From Plasmopara viticola (lineage: Eukaryota > Oomycota > Peronosporomycetes > Peronosporales > Peronosporaceae), in NCBI GenBank assembly GCA_001695595.3, contig MBPM02000002.1:806001-870000 (forward strand): DNA of 64,000 nucleotides. The letters are read 5' to 3'. The number at the start of each line of letters is the position of its first letter. Position 1 is the first letter of the stretch. The notes under the pieces are model-generated. The model did no database searches. It was given only the letters and a program-made list of their open reading frames with translations, and was not told the origin of the DNA. Of the stretch, positions 33,081 through 46,300 are shown piece after piece. Made by a program: the position numbers and the translations under genes.

Positions 33081-36000
33081 ATACAACACAATATCCAGTC
33101 CAAAATCAAACGTATAATTTATTGTTTTGATCAAAATATCCTTTGAACTACTTTGACATTTAGATATTCCGGATCAAACAATTGACGCATACAAAGCATG
33201 AATGTGTTTGCAAGCTGAAAGCTCCAATTTTTACCATCACATTCCTTAGTTGCCAACTTCAAAAACTGCACCAAATGTTCAAAATGCATAAAGTATGCGG
33301 TCAATGAGTCAACACTTGGCTGTAGATAGTCAAATGCAAAAGCTTTCATACATGCAACAGCAGCTAAGCAGATAAAAGGTGGATGCAGCAGCTTCCGTTT
33401 ATGCAACAGCGACTAAGAAGTTTTCAATTCAAAGCGAATCAAAATGAGCGAGAGACAGCCGTTGCTACTCTAGCGACACAATATTGTAGCGGCCAAAACA
33501 ATATGGTTTTTGTCTCAGAATCAATACCGTGCGTATCGAAAAGTGTTTTTTTAGTACGTGCTTCCATTTACAAAGGCAAACGTTTCGTTTAACGCTAATC
33601 TGGGGATGTTCTAGCGAGCAATAACAATAATAAAGAACAAACGTGTCATATCAACGCTTCAGAGCAAATACGCCAACATCTTTCTTTTCCGTTCATAATA
33701 GAGGGTCTACTCTGGCTCGGCTGATGAAAGTGCACTTTTGTGAGCGTAACTTGGTCATCCATGTGCACTGCAACCGCGCTTGTCAAATGAGAGGGCGAGT
33801 AACGCAAATGCGCTCATTTCTTGCCATTTGCATGCTCAACTACGGTTTCGGCGTCTCTAAAAAGTCGCTTTTGTAAGGACTAAATAAGGGAGCTGAAGGT
33901 ATGGCAGCAATCGGCTTGCTCATGCATCGGCAATAATGACATTTTGTAAATAGGCTACAAAATTCGTGTACGGCTGACAAGAAGCAGTATATAGGGCTAA
34001 GGAAGCTTAAGGAGTTTTCCTGACAGTAATCTTCAATACTTTGAGCATTATAATAGATTTGCTGATGAGAGTTGCGACCAAATCGTCTACAACATCGATT
34101 TGCAGATGCGTCAACACACTATGATACTTAACCAAGCTATAGTTAAGTGGTAAGAGTATGCTACAATATTGGGTAGAGCCGTCTATGGTCAGTAGTGAGT
34201 AGTTCTCGAGGAAATTAAACGCCTTGAAAATTGTCCGCTAATGTTGAACCTTTTGCGGTGTACCATAGAGATGGCGAATGTCGAGACAGTGATGACCTTC
34301 TATCTTCGCCAAATGAAAACAAATAAAGATCAATCGTCAAATGCACAGCTTATTTTACTACGATAAACGATTTTAGGCCCGCTAAAACCGCTCACTAGAA
34401 AAATGGATGGCAAAGCGCTGGTCGCACCACTAAAAATTCGTCAATTAAAATGATTTTCACGTCGCATTTTGTATGGGTATCACCCGAGAAGTAGTATTCT
34501 CACTATGATCAATCGCGAGTTAGGATTGCATCTTCCAATGCACTCAATGCAATATGCTTGTATTGCACCTCACGGTATATTCTACGGGTAGTGGTCTGCG
34601 CATTTAGATTTTTTATCCTTGCCGCACGGGAACTGAAACAGATGCCCTTAAAACGCTTGCACTTCATTCACTTTACACTGTGAAACGTTATCTGGTCGCA
34701 TCTAAACAGCAATGGCACTCATAAGTGACGTCGCAATAGTGTCTTGATTTGGTAAGCCGAATTTTGGATCAGGATTGAGTAATACTCAAGTTGCAAATCA
34801 TTCTTCCCGTATATCTTCTGTACAATGCTGTGTGCCGCATCATTAAGTCTGGAAATTTTAAACAAGGAGCTGAACCACGATAACCCTCACGATCGCCAAG
34901 TGATTTTCCAACATCGATAATAGCTTTCAAGTCAGAGAGGCCTCGAGGTGAAGATAATTCGGATACCGAAGAAAGTAAGCGCACACATAACTGCCGATCA
35001 TTACTTAGCCCTTTCAACTGCACTGATAAGTAGGATTAATTTAGAGATGCAAAACCTGTATAGCAGCGACTTATTGCCTTCTAAAATTTAGAGCTCGAAT
35101 AGTATGCGACGATTGCACAATAGCCCTATCGTCGATATAAACCAACACAAGAAGAAAGGATCGCTCCATAGAAAAGGAGGAAGAAGCGGTGAGTTTTTTT
35201 TTAAGGCAGAATGCCTGCACCACGAAAAGATTATATCTATTACATGTGTGATGATACGCAAAGATACACGTATTAGGTCCAGCGCGACGATGCAACTAAG
35301 CAACAGCTGTTGAATTTGTAAGAATCTTTTGAGGATGTGCTGAATTGTATGCAATGGGTCAACACTAATCGTGACACACAAAGAGTAGTTTTAGCACAGA
35401 ACGTCCACGACGCATGAAATCAAGATGTACTTTTTCAGCTCATTACATTACTTGTGCTTCACGTATCTGGTCGAGAATGATAACGTTGCGAAAACGTTGC
35501 AACATTTAAAGCGATCATTCTCTCGGTGCAATTGCATTCATTGCATCCTCATCGATGCGGATCACACAATCAAGCTCCTTTTCCAGCTGCCAGATCTCCA
35601 TCCTCTCTGCAGACAATGTACGTGGTGTATGACCGAGCAGGTTATACACTGCTTGGGACTGGCCAAGATATTGAGAGTAATATCAATGCACGGGACTATG
35701 CAACGATCGTCGTAAAAAGAATTTGCTTCATAACTAGCAAGATATAGTTGGCTTTAAACCAGAGTTCCAAAGTCGACATTTTGAAGATGCAAGCTGAGTG
35801 GTACGTAGCTCCCAAAGTAGCACTTATCGTAGATAGCGCTTGCTACATACCCTGCAAGGTATGGTTTAATGTAGGCCAATACTTTTAAAGCTATAGTAGC
35901 GCATGACGTACGAAGTAACGCTCGTCGTCGACAAATGATCCGTATATTAGGTTTGACACAGTTGGCTTTAACATCAAATCATCGCGTCAATGCATAGTCG

Positions 36001-37317
36001 TGCCAACACTAGTGCAGCATGAAGCAGTGCTCCAAGACTTTCAAAAGAGACGATGTTACATGACGCTCGACAAGCAGATCAGAGGGGCCAGTCATGGACA
36101 AGGAGAGTCAAGAGCATGCAAGATTATTATACGCGGCAGCTCTTGGATTTATGCCTCAATAAGTTGAAAGTCAATAAAATTGAGGACATGATAAACTTGG
36201 GTCTAATTCTTCCGAATTGCTTTAGCAGGATGAGTTGGTCATGCTTTTGCCCAAAGAGGCTATCATAATGACCATTAGATCAGTAGGCAATCTCTAGTAC
36301 TAATGCTGCTTAATAAAGCGGTAGTAAGAAGTTACCAAGTACGAGAGGTAGATCACGGCTTTAATCAATCTGTTTAAGTATCTACTAAACGAATGGCGGG
36401 ATGTGACTTTCCTTCGGCGCAACCTCCATTTGAGATGTATGTCATAGAATTAAGAACCAAGCAATACGTGACGCAATGTTGACGCATCCTTTCGTGCAAA
36501 GAACGAGGGGAGATTTGTAGAATCGTAAAAAAAATAATCCACGCCGTCAATCTATATACGAGAGCTAAGTAGCTAGTGACGCAACGTGACCACCATCCCA
36601 GCACATAAGTCGATATTTAGATGCGATGCAGAACGACTTGGCGGGATGTACAAGGCTGACTTAGTCGGCAATTACCCTCAACTTTTCATTTTAGAAAGTG
36701 ACACACCTTTGGCCGTAGTCAGCATATTTTCCCGAATTTAAAAAATCAGACCATGAAGGCTCTCGAACGCGTCTGGAATGTCCGATGATGCAATTATTGA
36801 GGCCATACAGGGCACATGCACAGACAGATTCCGATAGAATTTTGTCTATAGTCGTGGGGAGCATGCGAGGACGGACGTTCAAAACACTTATGGGCAGTGC
36901 TCGAGTGCATTCGTATCGATACATATTACGCTAATATAGAAATGTTCACCATCAAAACTTTTTTTAAGTGTACTTTTCAAAGAGCACCGTTTTCACTGTT
37001 GGATTAGAAATACTTAAGTAAAAGGCTTATTGGAATTTACGCATTATTGGTGAAGTCACTATTTATCTTCTGAACGACTCAAGAAGTCACCTCTGCATCG
37101 TCTTTTTCACGGGGGGATGCTTTGACAGTAATTCCTCGAGACCGTAAGACTACCCAATAATCCCTTTTACTGATCTCGGATTAAACATATTGACACCGAG
37201 CATCACTTTGTACGCAAAGAGGCGGAGCTAGGCGCCGATCAAACTTGAACAATGTGCGTAGCTGTCAAAGCCAGTCGTAATACAATCTATATATGGTGTG
37301 CCTTGCCCTATAACTCA
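33081..37317. other. Gene-poor stretch with several exon-like scraps
   Basis: No complete gene. Three pieces have protein-like composition: 33131-33350 minus (FEHLVQFLKLATKECDGKNW), 34769-35023 minus (LKGLSNDRQLCVRLLSS, preceded by an acceptor-like TTATCAG), and 35613-35747 plus (MYVVYDRAGYTLLGTGQDIE, preceded by an acceptor-like CTCTGCAG). None matches a family I know; they may be remnants of decayed genes. Confidence 0.45.
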
Positions 37318-40300
37318 CTACAAAAACGGCATCCATCCGATGTACATCCGGGCGAGATTCTCGTGTGATGTAGCCTCGTAAATAAGTTTATCAACTTGAC
37401 CTTGCACTGAAAGAGGCAACGTTTCATTTTCCGGCAGTAGATTGCGGTGTGATGCTGACACAAGCGGGCGAACGGCATCGCCCAGGTTGTAAATGCCACG
37501 CAGCCGGTCGTCAATCGTCCTTAGTACCAAACGTGTTTCTTGCTTGCTACGTTCACTCGAGAGTTCGGCAGCAGTTTTACCAGCATTCGTGCTACTTTGT
37601 GTAGCTTTACCACGACGACCCCACTCGACGAGAGGATCATGGATAAAAGACTCTAATACGCTGCGCAGCGTAGCCTTGTTTTCTCGCAGCAACCCCATCG
37701 TTACCTCACATACTCGACGAAATACACCTTCATACCCCATGATGCCAAAGGCGTCGATTATGTTTGGCGTCAAACGGAATGGTACAATTTCAGGCTTTGT
37801 CAGCTTGAGACCTTTGTCAAAGAGGCAGTCAAAATCTACGTGCACGCACTCGCCGTTCGTACAGTCGATCAAAATATTCTCACCGTGACGATCACCCAGA
37901 CCGATGATATGCCCCACTATCGACCATACAGCTGTTGAGCGCGAAAACGAAAGCCGGGCTTCAAACCATGCAGTCGGATCGGCGAAGTTGTTGTAAAACC
38001 ATTGATGAAACCGAGGCGTAAATACCGACATTGACAACACTTCGTTGCGGTAATACCGCGCCATGGCTGGAGGATCGTTTGCAAATCTCTTTTGCATATA
38101 GAGATATTGCTCCTTTATTTCATGCGTCAGCCGAACTGGTTGGATATACCCGCGTTCGGTCTTGTGAATTTGGCCAATTAGCTGACGCATGGCCTTTGTG
38201 TGACGCACCCACTCCATCAGACCGCTCTCTTCATTTAAGCACACCACAGCGTACGTGCGCAGTCGCAACTTGCGCTTACGCCCTTCCCGATTTTTTTGAA
38301 GGAGTTTGTTGATCATCGAATTGAATTCCATCATACGCGCGTCCTTGCGAAGATCGCCACTTTTTTCGCGCTTGCATAAAAATGAGTACAACTGGCCATC
38401 GGTACCTAAGATCTCGATGCGCTTGGGTTTCTCCTTCGTCATCATTACATCAGCTTTATCACTGAAAGCTTTTATGTAAATCTGCGCGCTAGATGAGAAA
38501 GCGACATGATGTTCGTCGCGAGGTGCGAGTCCTGACGTCGGCAATATCGTGGTCAGAGCCGCCTGTATTGGTAATAAGATTCGGGTTCGAATCCGGCTTA
38601 ATCTGATGTGAATCTTGCGTTTATTGTTTCCGGGATCATGGGCAGCCAAGCTTATAAGCTCCTCAGCCATTTTAATTCCCTCGGAAAAGCTATCTGCGAT
38701 TTCCGTCAGTCCATTTGAAACAAATAGCTGTTGTGCGCTTGCGGTGATCTCACGCGCACGATTCCTACGTTGAAGGTTTAACGATCGTGATAGACCCAAC
38801 ACAGACCACATTGCCTGCGTTGGATATGCCAGTATTACTTTGATCATGATTTTCTTGACACCGTCGACCACGACCGGATTCGGGTGACAAATGCGCGATG
38901 TTACTTGCGGAAAGCAAACGAGCCATTCATAAGCAGGCAAAGAGTTAACAGCTTCGCTGACGATTCCTGTGATATCATCAAGGACATGCTGCTCATTGGT
39001 GGACTGACTTAGCCCGATCTCGATCCGCCTCATGGCCTTGGTTGCTGCTCGCCTACTGCTGCTTCCGTATAGTACTTCGCCATAATCAAACCACAGCGTT
39101 AATAGTCGAGGAAGAGACTGAAATACAAATTTCGTTCCATGTGCTAATGCCAGTACATAATTTTTCATCAAATTGATCAAGTGGGCGTGAAACACCGAAT
39201 CAACAAGAAGATCCGCCGCTTCGTCACTACTCATTGAGCCGTTGAGAGCGTCTGGGTGACTAACACTTAGCAAATACTCGTAATACTTTGCCATGAAAAA
39301 ATACCCTTTCTCCCACGTTGGATCAAATTTAATAACAGCTTGATATCGCTCGATCACCTTTTTGCCTTGACGTTGGCCTGACTCTTGCATCCAGTTGGTC
39401 GCCAAAAGCAGATTTTTAGCGCAAAGGTGATGGTCTTCCACGTTGAAATCTAACATGGACGCGTCGATATCAACTGGCTCGAGAATTTGTAAAGCCTCGT
39501 ACATCCGATCCTGGCTCACGAGCAACTTAGCTTTTTCGGTCAACGCATGCTGATTATTCATTGATTGAGCATGCATAACTGCACTGGTCGCTGTGCGATA
39601 AAACCCTTCTTTTCTAGCCAACTTGGCGTAAATTAGCCAATTGTCGGATACTTCGCTTCGAAGCCCAATTTCGAGCAAGATCACTCGACGTAGCGCGAGG
39701 ATCGGGTCGCGGTACTTAAGTTGCGTTGCCATCGCATCATAGCGCACATTCCAAGGAGTCTGCGTTCTCCAAACAATACTTCGCCGACACAAGTTATCAC
39801 ATTCTTTTGCTCTTTGTAAAGCTATAAATCCTTGCTCTGCCTCGTGAAGAAAGTGGAGATCATGTAAGAAGGGGTAAGCGCGCTGGTACGACTCAGTCGA
39901 AGCCGCTGCAAGTGGACCCATCACCTCTATTCGCGCTGCTTTCAGGTAATGCTGAAATTCTTCTTGCCGGCCACCGTGTAAACTATGAAGTACGCGGACC
40001 AACATTAGTTGGGAAATGTCGTAGCCCTTCACTCGACTGCTGGCTGCATCATTTAAAGAACTTTTCGAGGAGTAAAGCAGCGGATTTTGTTTCTCAGCAC
40101 TCAACAAATCTGTGAGTAACTCCCATCGCGATAAGCGCCAGGAACATTCGAGCGCAAAAGGATACATCGTAGCCATAAATTGAGGCTCTTGCGCCACGAT
40201 GCCATTGATATGCTGTAGTGCAGTTTCGAGGCGTCCGAGTTGAATAAGGCAACCAATCATTCCCGCATAAAGTTCAGGTTTGATCTGATCTGGATCTTTG

Positions 40301-43300
40301 CGTGCGTAATCCGCAACCAAGGTTTGTGCAGGGGGCTGCAGTTGACTATAGAACGCTGTGCTTAGAGGTGAAGACCTGGATGATAGTGCAAACTGAACTT
40401 TTTGAATTGCTTGCTCATAGCAAGCCAGCGCGTCTTCCCATTGAGCAAGCTGCTCAAAATCGACAATTTGATGCATCAAGTTAGTGAGGTTTAGTCCCTC
40501 ATCTTGATAGTCCTTTTGTTCGCCTGCATCTTCGTGCTTAAAGGCATCATATAAGCGGCGCAACGAGGCTAAGCCAACCAGCAAGTCTGGTTCATCCACA
40601 CTTTTGTACAGCTGCTGAAGATAAGTTGCATTCCTTGAAACTAGCGAAAGCCGAATGGGACCGGCCATTTCAGCGTTAAAAACTCTTTTCTCTGTCTGCT
40701 TGAATTCTTCCTGGCGTAGATGGACTTCAAAATATTGGATTGCGCGAGCGTATGCTTTGATTTGAAAGGCTGCATTTGAAAGCGATTGACTTGGAATTTC
40801 TTTCAAGAATTCTTCAAGGTATTCCTTTTCGTGGTCGTCATCGACTTCAGAGGCCGCCTCACTGCGACCAAAAGCAACGGTCTGGCGACTTGCAGCACTA
40901 CTGCTCAAAGCCAGCTGTTTCTTTTCATTTGTCCAGATCCAATCGTTTAACTCATCAATTGTCGAGAATATAGTCTGTGAGCATTGGTTATGTCGTCGGA
41001 CAAATTCACCTGCGCCATTTTTATTCAAGCCCCCAGCGCTGGCGAACGAGTTATTTGTGTGTTCAAATTCAGAAGGTGCCATTATAATATCATTCATATA
41101 AACACCCTTTTCTTGGTCATTTAAAACTGCAATCACTTCTCTCTTAAGCTCTTTGCCAACTTCAGATCTACCAGAACGAAGAACATTTTGAATCAGGTAA
41201 GGAAGCAAAAACCGAGAAATATGTGGACACGTTGGGAGTGCCGTCTTGCAAGCCCAGAAAATTTTTCTTTCAGGTGGCTGAGAAAGGTGAATCAATCGAC
41301 GACACCAATTTAGTATCCATATCTCGTATGACGTGCCATACTTTTCGTAAAATATAGTATCTTCTTCTGCCGTATTGATATTACCATCAGCGCTTGCTAA
41401 TAATTGACTGTGCGAACCACTCCCATCGCGGTGCGAAGATCGACTACCTAGTACAATATAGTTTGTTGACCAATATGGCTCCACAAATTGTAGGACATCT
41501 TTCCGTTCAAATCGTCTCTTTATCCATTCAGGCATTACAGCACTTAAGTTTTGTCCGTTTTTATGCGATATGCCTAAAGGCTTAGAAGATGCCAAGCTCT
41601 GACCACTATGCTGTGGATCAGCCGTGAGTTCGGCTAGAAATTTTAGCAATTCCTGAATAGCAAAAGCTACCGAGTCTGTGTTATCGGGTGCTGCGCGCAA
41701 TTCTCTTACCAGCCATGTCTCAATCAGTATACATGCCAGGTCTTTGGTCGAATGCTCAATCTTTTGATACTGCTTTTCTTTTGCGACTACTGTGCCCCAT
41801 TGAGGTCCAGATGTATAAAACATGCTGAGCGGCATGCGGGCACCATCAATTGCACCCAAAGCGCCCAAGCATCGAGCGCACAACAATTTGATAGGCTCGC
41901 AACTCTCTGTGCGAGAAAGCCGCAAAATTGACTGCACTACACAGGCCACTGATTTGTCGATATAAATATCACCTTCGTTCTGCATTAAAGCTTCTAACTC
42001 AGCGCCACGCACAACCAAACAGCGCAGTAGTTGCGCCAATGCCATTTCGCGAACTGCTACGTCAAGATGATTTACGTATGCCGAAAGATTCATTAGATAA
42101 TCCCGGATAGGCCGACAGCTAGGGTCTCCATCTTCCTCGTAAAGGACTACGTAAATTTCATCGAGTTCTGGAATCGACGGCAATAACGGAATCTTTGGAA
42201 ACGAAGCTTTCAATTCATCTCCCTTCTCAATAAACAAATAGCGAAGAATATCCACTGCCGCTTCCATGCGTTTCACCTGAGCCTTGTCACGGTTGACATG
42301 TAAGCCGACTTGCTTAAAACGTTCGCTTTTGTAATGCTCTAAACTCTCGACACTCCAACACCGACCATCAGTAAGAGATGCATCTTTGCTCAGAAATGCC
42401 ATAGTTCCATGACCAAGGCAAGGAAGCAAGCTGACAACTATTGAACTTAAATTTGCCTCTAGCGCTTTTGTTGACAGCATTCGCAAAAACGTCCCCCAAG
42501 CTTGAAGTGCATGTTCTTGCAATTCTTGTTCTGTCAAACCGACTTTCAGAGTCGCCATCACTTTTGGGACGAAAGCATCAACGGCTCCATTATTTTGAGA
42601 GCTATCCTCGTCCGATCTGATACCACTATAGAGTTCAAACAAACAGGCGATACTTTTTATCGCGCGAATTCTATTATCAGACGATTGTTTGCCACTAATT
42701 CGATTGCCTAAATCCGTCATAAGCGCCAGGAAAAAGTGGCGAGGCATGCAACCCTGTCCATGCCGTAGGTTTGCAACTTGTTCGATCGTTTCTATTTCTT
42801 GCGATTCTTCGACTAAACAGTTTGCCACTTCTCGAATCGCGCGCTTCGCCATGCGAGATTGTGGCCCACCAAGCTCCCACGCCAATAAATTCATGAGCCG
42901 CAGCGGAGAATGCGTAATCACATCGCGGACGGTCGAGTTCTCTGGCAAAAATTTAAGCAGAAATTCCCACTCCGCTAACCGGTTTTCATTCGAAACTGCT
43001 TGTACCTGATGAATCAGCAGATCTTTAAGTACATAATCAAGGTGGTTTAGGAGAAGATTGGTAATATTCACCGGCAGATCCTCATTCGCGCCCTCATCAA
43101 TCAAGACACTATCTTCTCTATTTCCACTGAACACGTGAGCAAACGAGTGCAACATCCGCTCATTTTGCTGAACAACGTATTTTGGGAGAACGTACGACGC
43201 ACTTGCTTTCAAAAAAACTCTTGCATCAACTTTTTCGCCCATAAATGTTCGAAGAAATAAGCCAAGCGTTCGAGTTTTCAAGAGTTCATCAACAAGGGAA

Positions 43301-46300
43301 AAGTAGAGCTTTTCAGGGAAATTTATGCACAGCTGTTTCCACGACATTTGGTGGCGCATCATAATTCGGCAAATTTGAGTATATGCCATCACTGCGTATT
43401 GTACACGATTTGCAGTCGTAAACCGGTTCCACAGAGACACCAGCCGTAACAAAATCCATGTACAGTTATCTCCACGGTCACCATGGTCCAAATGACATTC
43501 AGAGCCAACGGATCCAGCTGTAACCATCATAGCGGCTATCTCATTACTATCATTGCCATCTTCAGCGGCCGTCATATAGCCCTCTAGTCGCTCCATAAGT
43601 CCAACAAGACCATCTTTTACCGGATCAATCATCGCATCAAGCAGACCTGGTTGATTAACGAGCAACTTCAGCACAGCCTGACGGACGCGCTCAGAACGAT
43701 GTTCGAAGCACGTTAGAAGATACTCCACAAATTGCATAGCGGTCAAATCCCGTTTATAATCAACTTCACAGTGCTCAAATATGCACGACAAAGTTTTTAT
43801 CTTGATCAATTGCATCGGATCGGTGGCAGTGTCTATATCACTACATACAAGTGGTCCAAATAAAGCTAATGGGATAGCCATTTCTCTAAAGGTAACCTCT
43901 TGGCATTGACAGCTTCTGATGCGATCACTAATGTTCTTATTGCTGCTATAAGTCACTCCCTCAGCAAAAGCTTGGCCATAAGACGCAGCGCAAAGCACTG
44001 CCCCGCACGCTTGCGTTAAAGCCGATGATATAATACTTGACGATGTTCGCTGGATTTTGCTATTAAACAATTCGATAACACAAGTGACCACCTTCTTTGA
44101 GGAGGTAAGCGACCCAGCCACGACGAAAAAGGCAAGAAGCGGAGTCATAGCAAGGTATGAACATACTGTCGCATCGAGTGACGTATCTAGCAAAATCGTT
44201 CGGTAAGCAATTTTCCATGGTAGAGCATTGCGCCAGGAATCTTCGTCGACAATGTTGAGCATCACACGACGCGACCAAACAAAGAATACCAAAAATGGAC
44301 CACGCAAACTCACACATTTATGAAAAACAGCGTCAAGTATCGCGTCAGCGTTACGAACGTAATCGTACATAAGTTTATCCTGCATCTCCGATAGAGACAC
44401 GTCATGACACTTAGCGTGCTGCTGATACAATCTTATGATATCCATACACTCCCAACACTCTGGCACAGCGGTAATTTTATTCATTTTACCGCTACGTGTA
44501 GAATAATCATGTGTCTCCAAACTTTCCACAACTTTTGTGAGCAAGTTACAATTTTTTTCCAATTCGTTATCGTCTAAATATCGCAGCAAAACAATCCACA
44601 AATCCAAATATTCACCTGTAAGGGCTGTAAAAGACGGAGCGCAAGTGTTCACTACGACATTGATACGCTGAAGAAGGGCTGGAATAATGGCAAAACTTCT
44701 AAGCCGAACACATGCAGTAAGATAACGGCACAGAGGTAGCAACACACGCAATCCAACACAAAACCTCCGGATGTTTGCCTGATTATTGCCACTGTCACTA
44801 TCGACGAAAAGTAGTTCAAAAATCCATCGACTTAGTTTAATGTCTACTTCGAGATTGTTTTCAGAGATTGTACCCGTAGATAAAGTCTTTCTACCCGCGC
44901 CCATAACGCTTTGCTTTCGTTTTCTTGAAATGCTAGCGACTTGACTTGAAGTCTCCGTGGCTGGCCCATCGCTCACCAGCTCCAAGGATATATAGTAAAC
45001 TACTCTCGTCATAAAACTTTCATCAGATGATAACAAGTAGTGGATGCTGCCGATGACGCTTGACATCATTGCTGGGTTGACTATTTTTAAATCGACGTAC
45101 TCTAATAAATTAACAAACAATTTAGCAGGAGATTCAGTTCCAGACTGACGGATGTAAGCGCCCAAAATCGAAAATACCGCCATCCAAATTATATTCACTC
45201 CGAATGTGCGTTCACAAGTGGCTTCATGCACCAGGTACATATTCGCACAAACCCAAGACTTCAAAGGAAACCATAAAGCATCAGTGGCTAGCTCGGAGAG
45301 ACAAGACAAAGATTTGCTTATAAGCTCAAAAATGGTAGCAAAAGTTTTCATTGTCTGCAAAGGTGCTCCACGAAGAGACCAACATTTAAAAAACAACGTC
45401 GACAAGCGAACAAATCGCCTTTCTGCAGATACGCTGACGTGCAACATTGTGTGCAGTAGCTTTAAAGTACTTGCGTCTTGATTCGATGCGGCACAATCTA
45501 AAATCGCTTCGTCGCCATTTTCTTTATGCTCTTTCTCATTGCTCATCAACACTCCCACCAGCTGGCATAATCTTTCAAAGGACTGGTCTCCCTCAACCAT
45601 TGCATCGTTTAGGCGAATGACCCGATCTACGAGCAATGTCACTGATTTTCGAAGCCCTACAATCATCTCTCTCGAGCTGACATGAATAGACGGCAGCATT
45701 CGCTTCAGCTGCTTCCTACGCTCGTTAAGCTGGCTTACATCTGTAATGGCCAAGCATCCACACAACGTCGTATTACTTTCGGCGCCTAAAGGCCCATCCG
45801 CGTCCTGGTACATGTGGGTTGCCGTATCTAAGTAGCATGCAATGCTCACCCCACTAGATAAAATGTCACTTAGCTCCCCCTTCTTCAGTGACTCTTCTAG
45901 CAAAACACAGTCCTCTAACAACTGTATTGTATCACGAAAAAAATGCAGAAACGCATACACATCATTCCTCTGCAAAAATTGCAACATTTGCAGCGTCACA
46001 TTGCACACATCTCGTTGAGCCTGTTTCAGCTTCTCACTTGTGTAAAAGGACACCATGTAGAATAGCATTGTGGCCATTGTTGGGTAGGACGGAAAATTCG
46101 AGGCCTCTGGTGTGGGCGAGCCCGTGGAGCATTCCATAAAGATTGACATCGAGTGCGGGCACACACTGTTACCGAGAAGAAGAGATAAAAGTTGGCACAA
46201 ATCCTGCAGCACAGGCACAGCTTTGTCTGTCGACAACGTCGCCACGGGCCGCATGAGCTTCGGCAACAATTTGCGCAACTTAGTTAACATGGTCTTGCAG

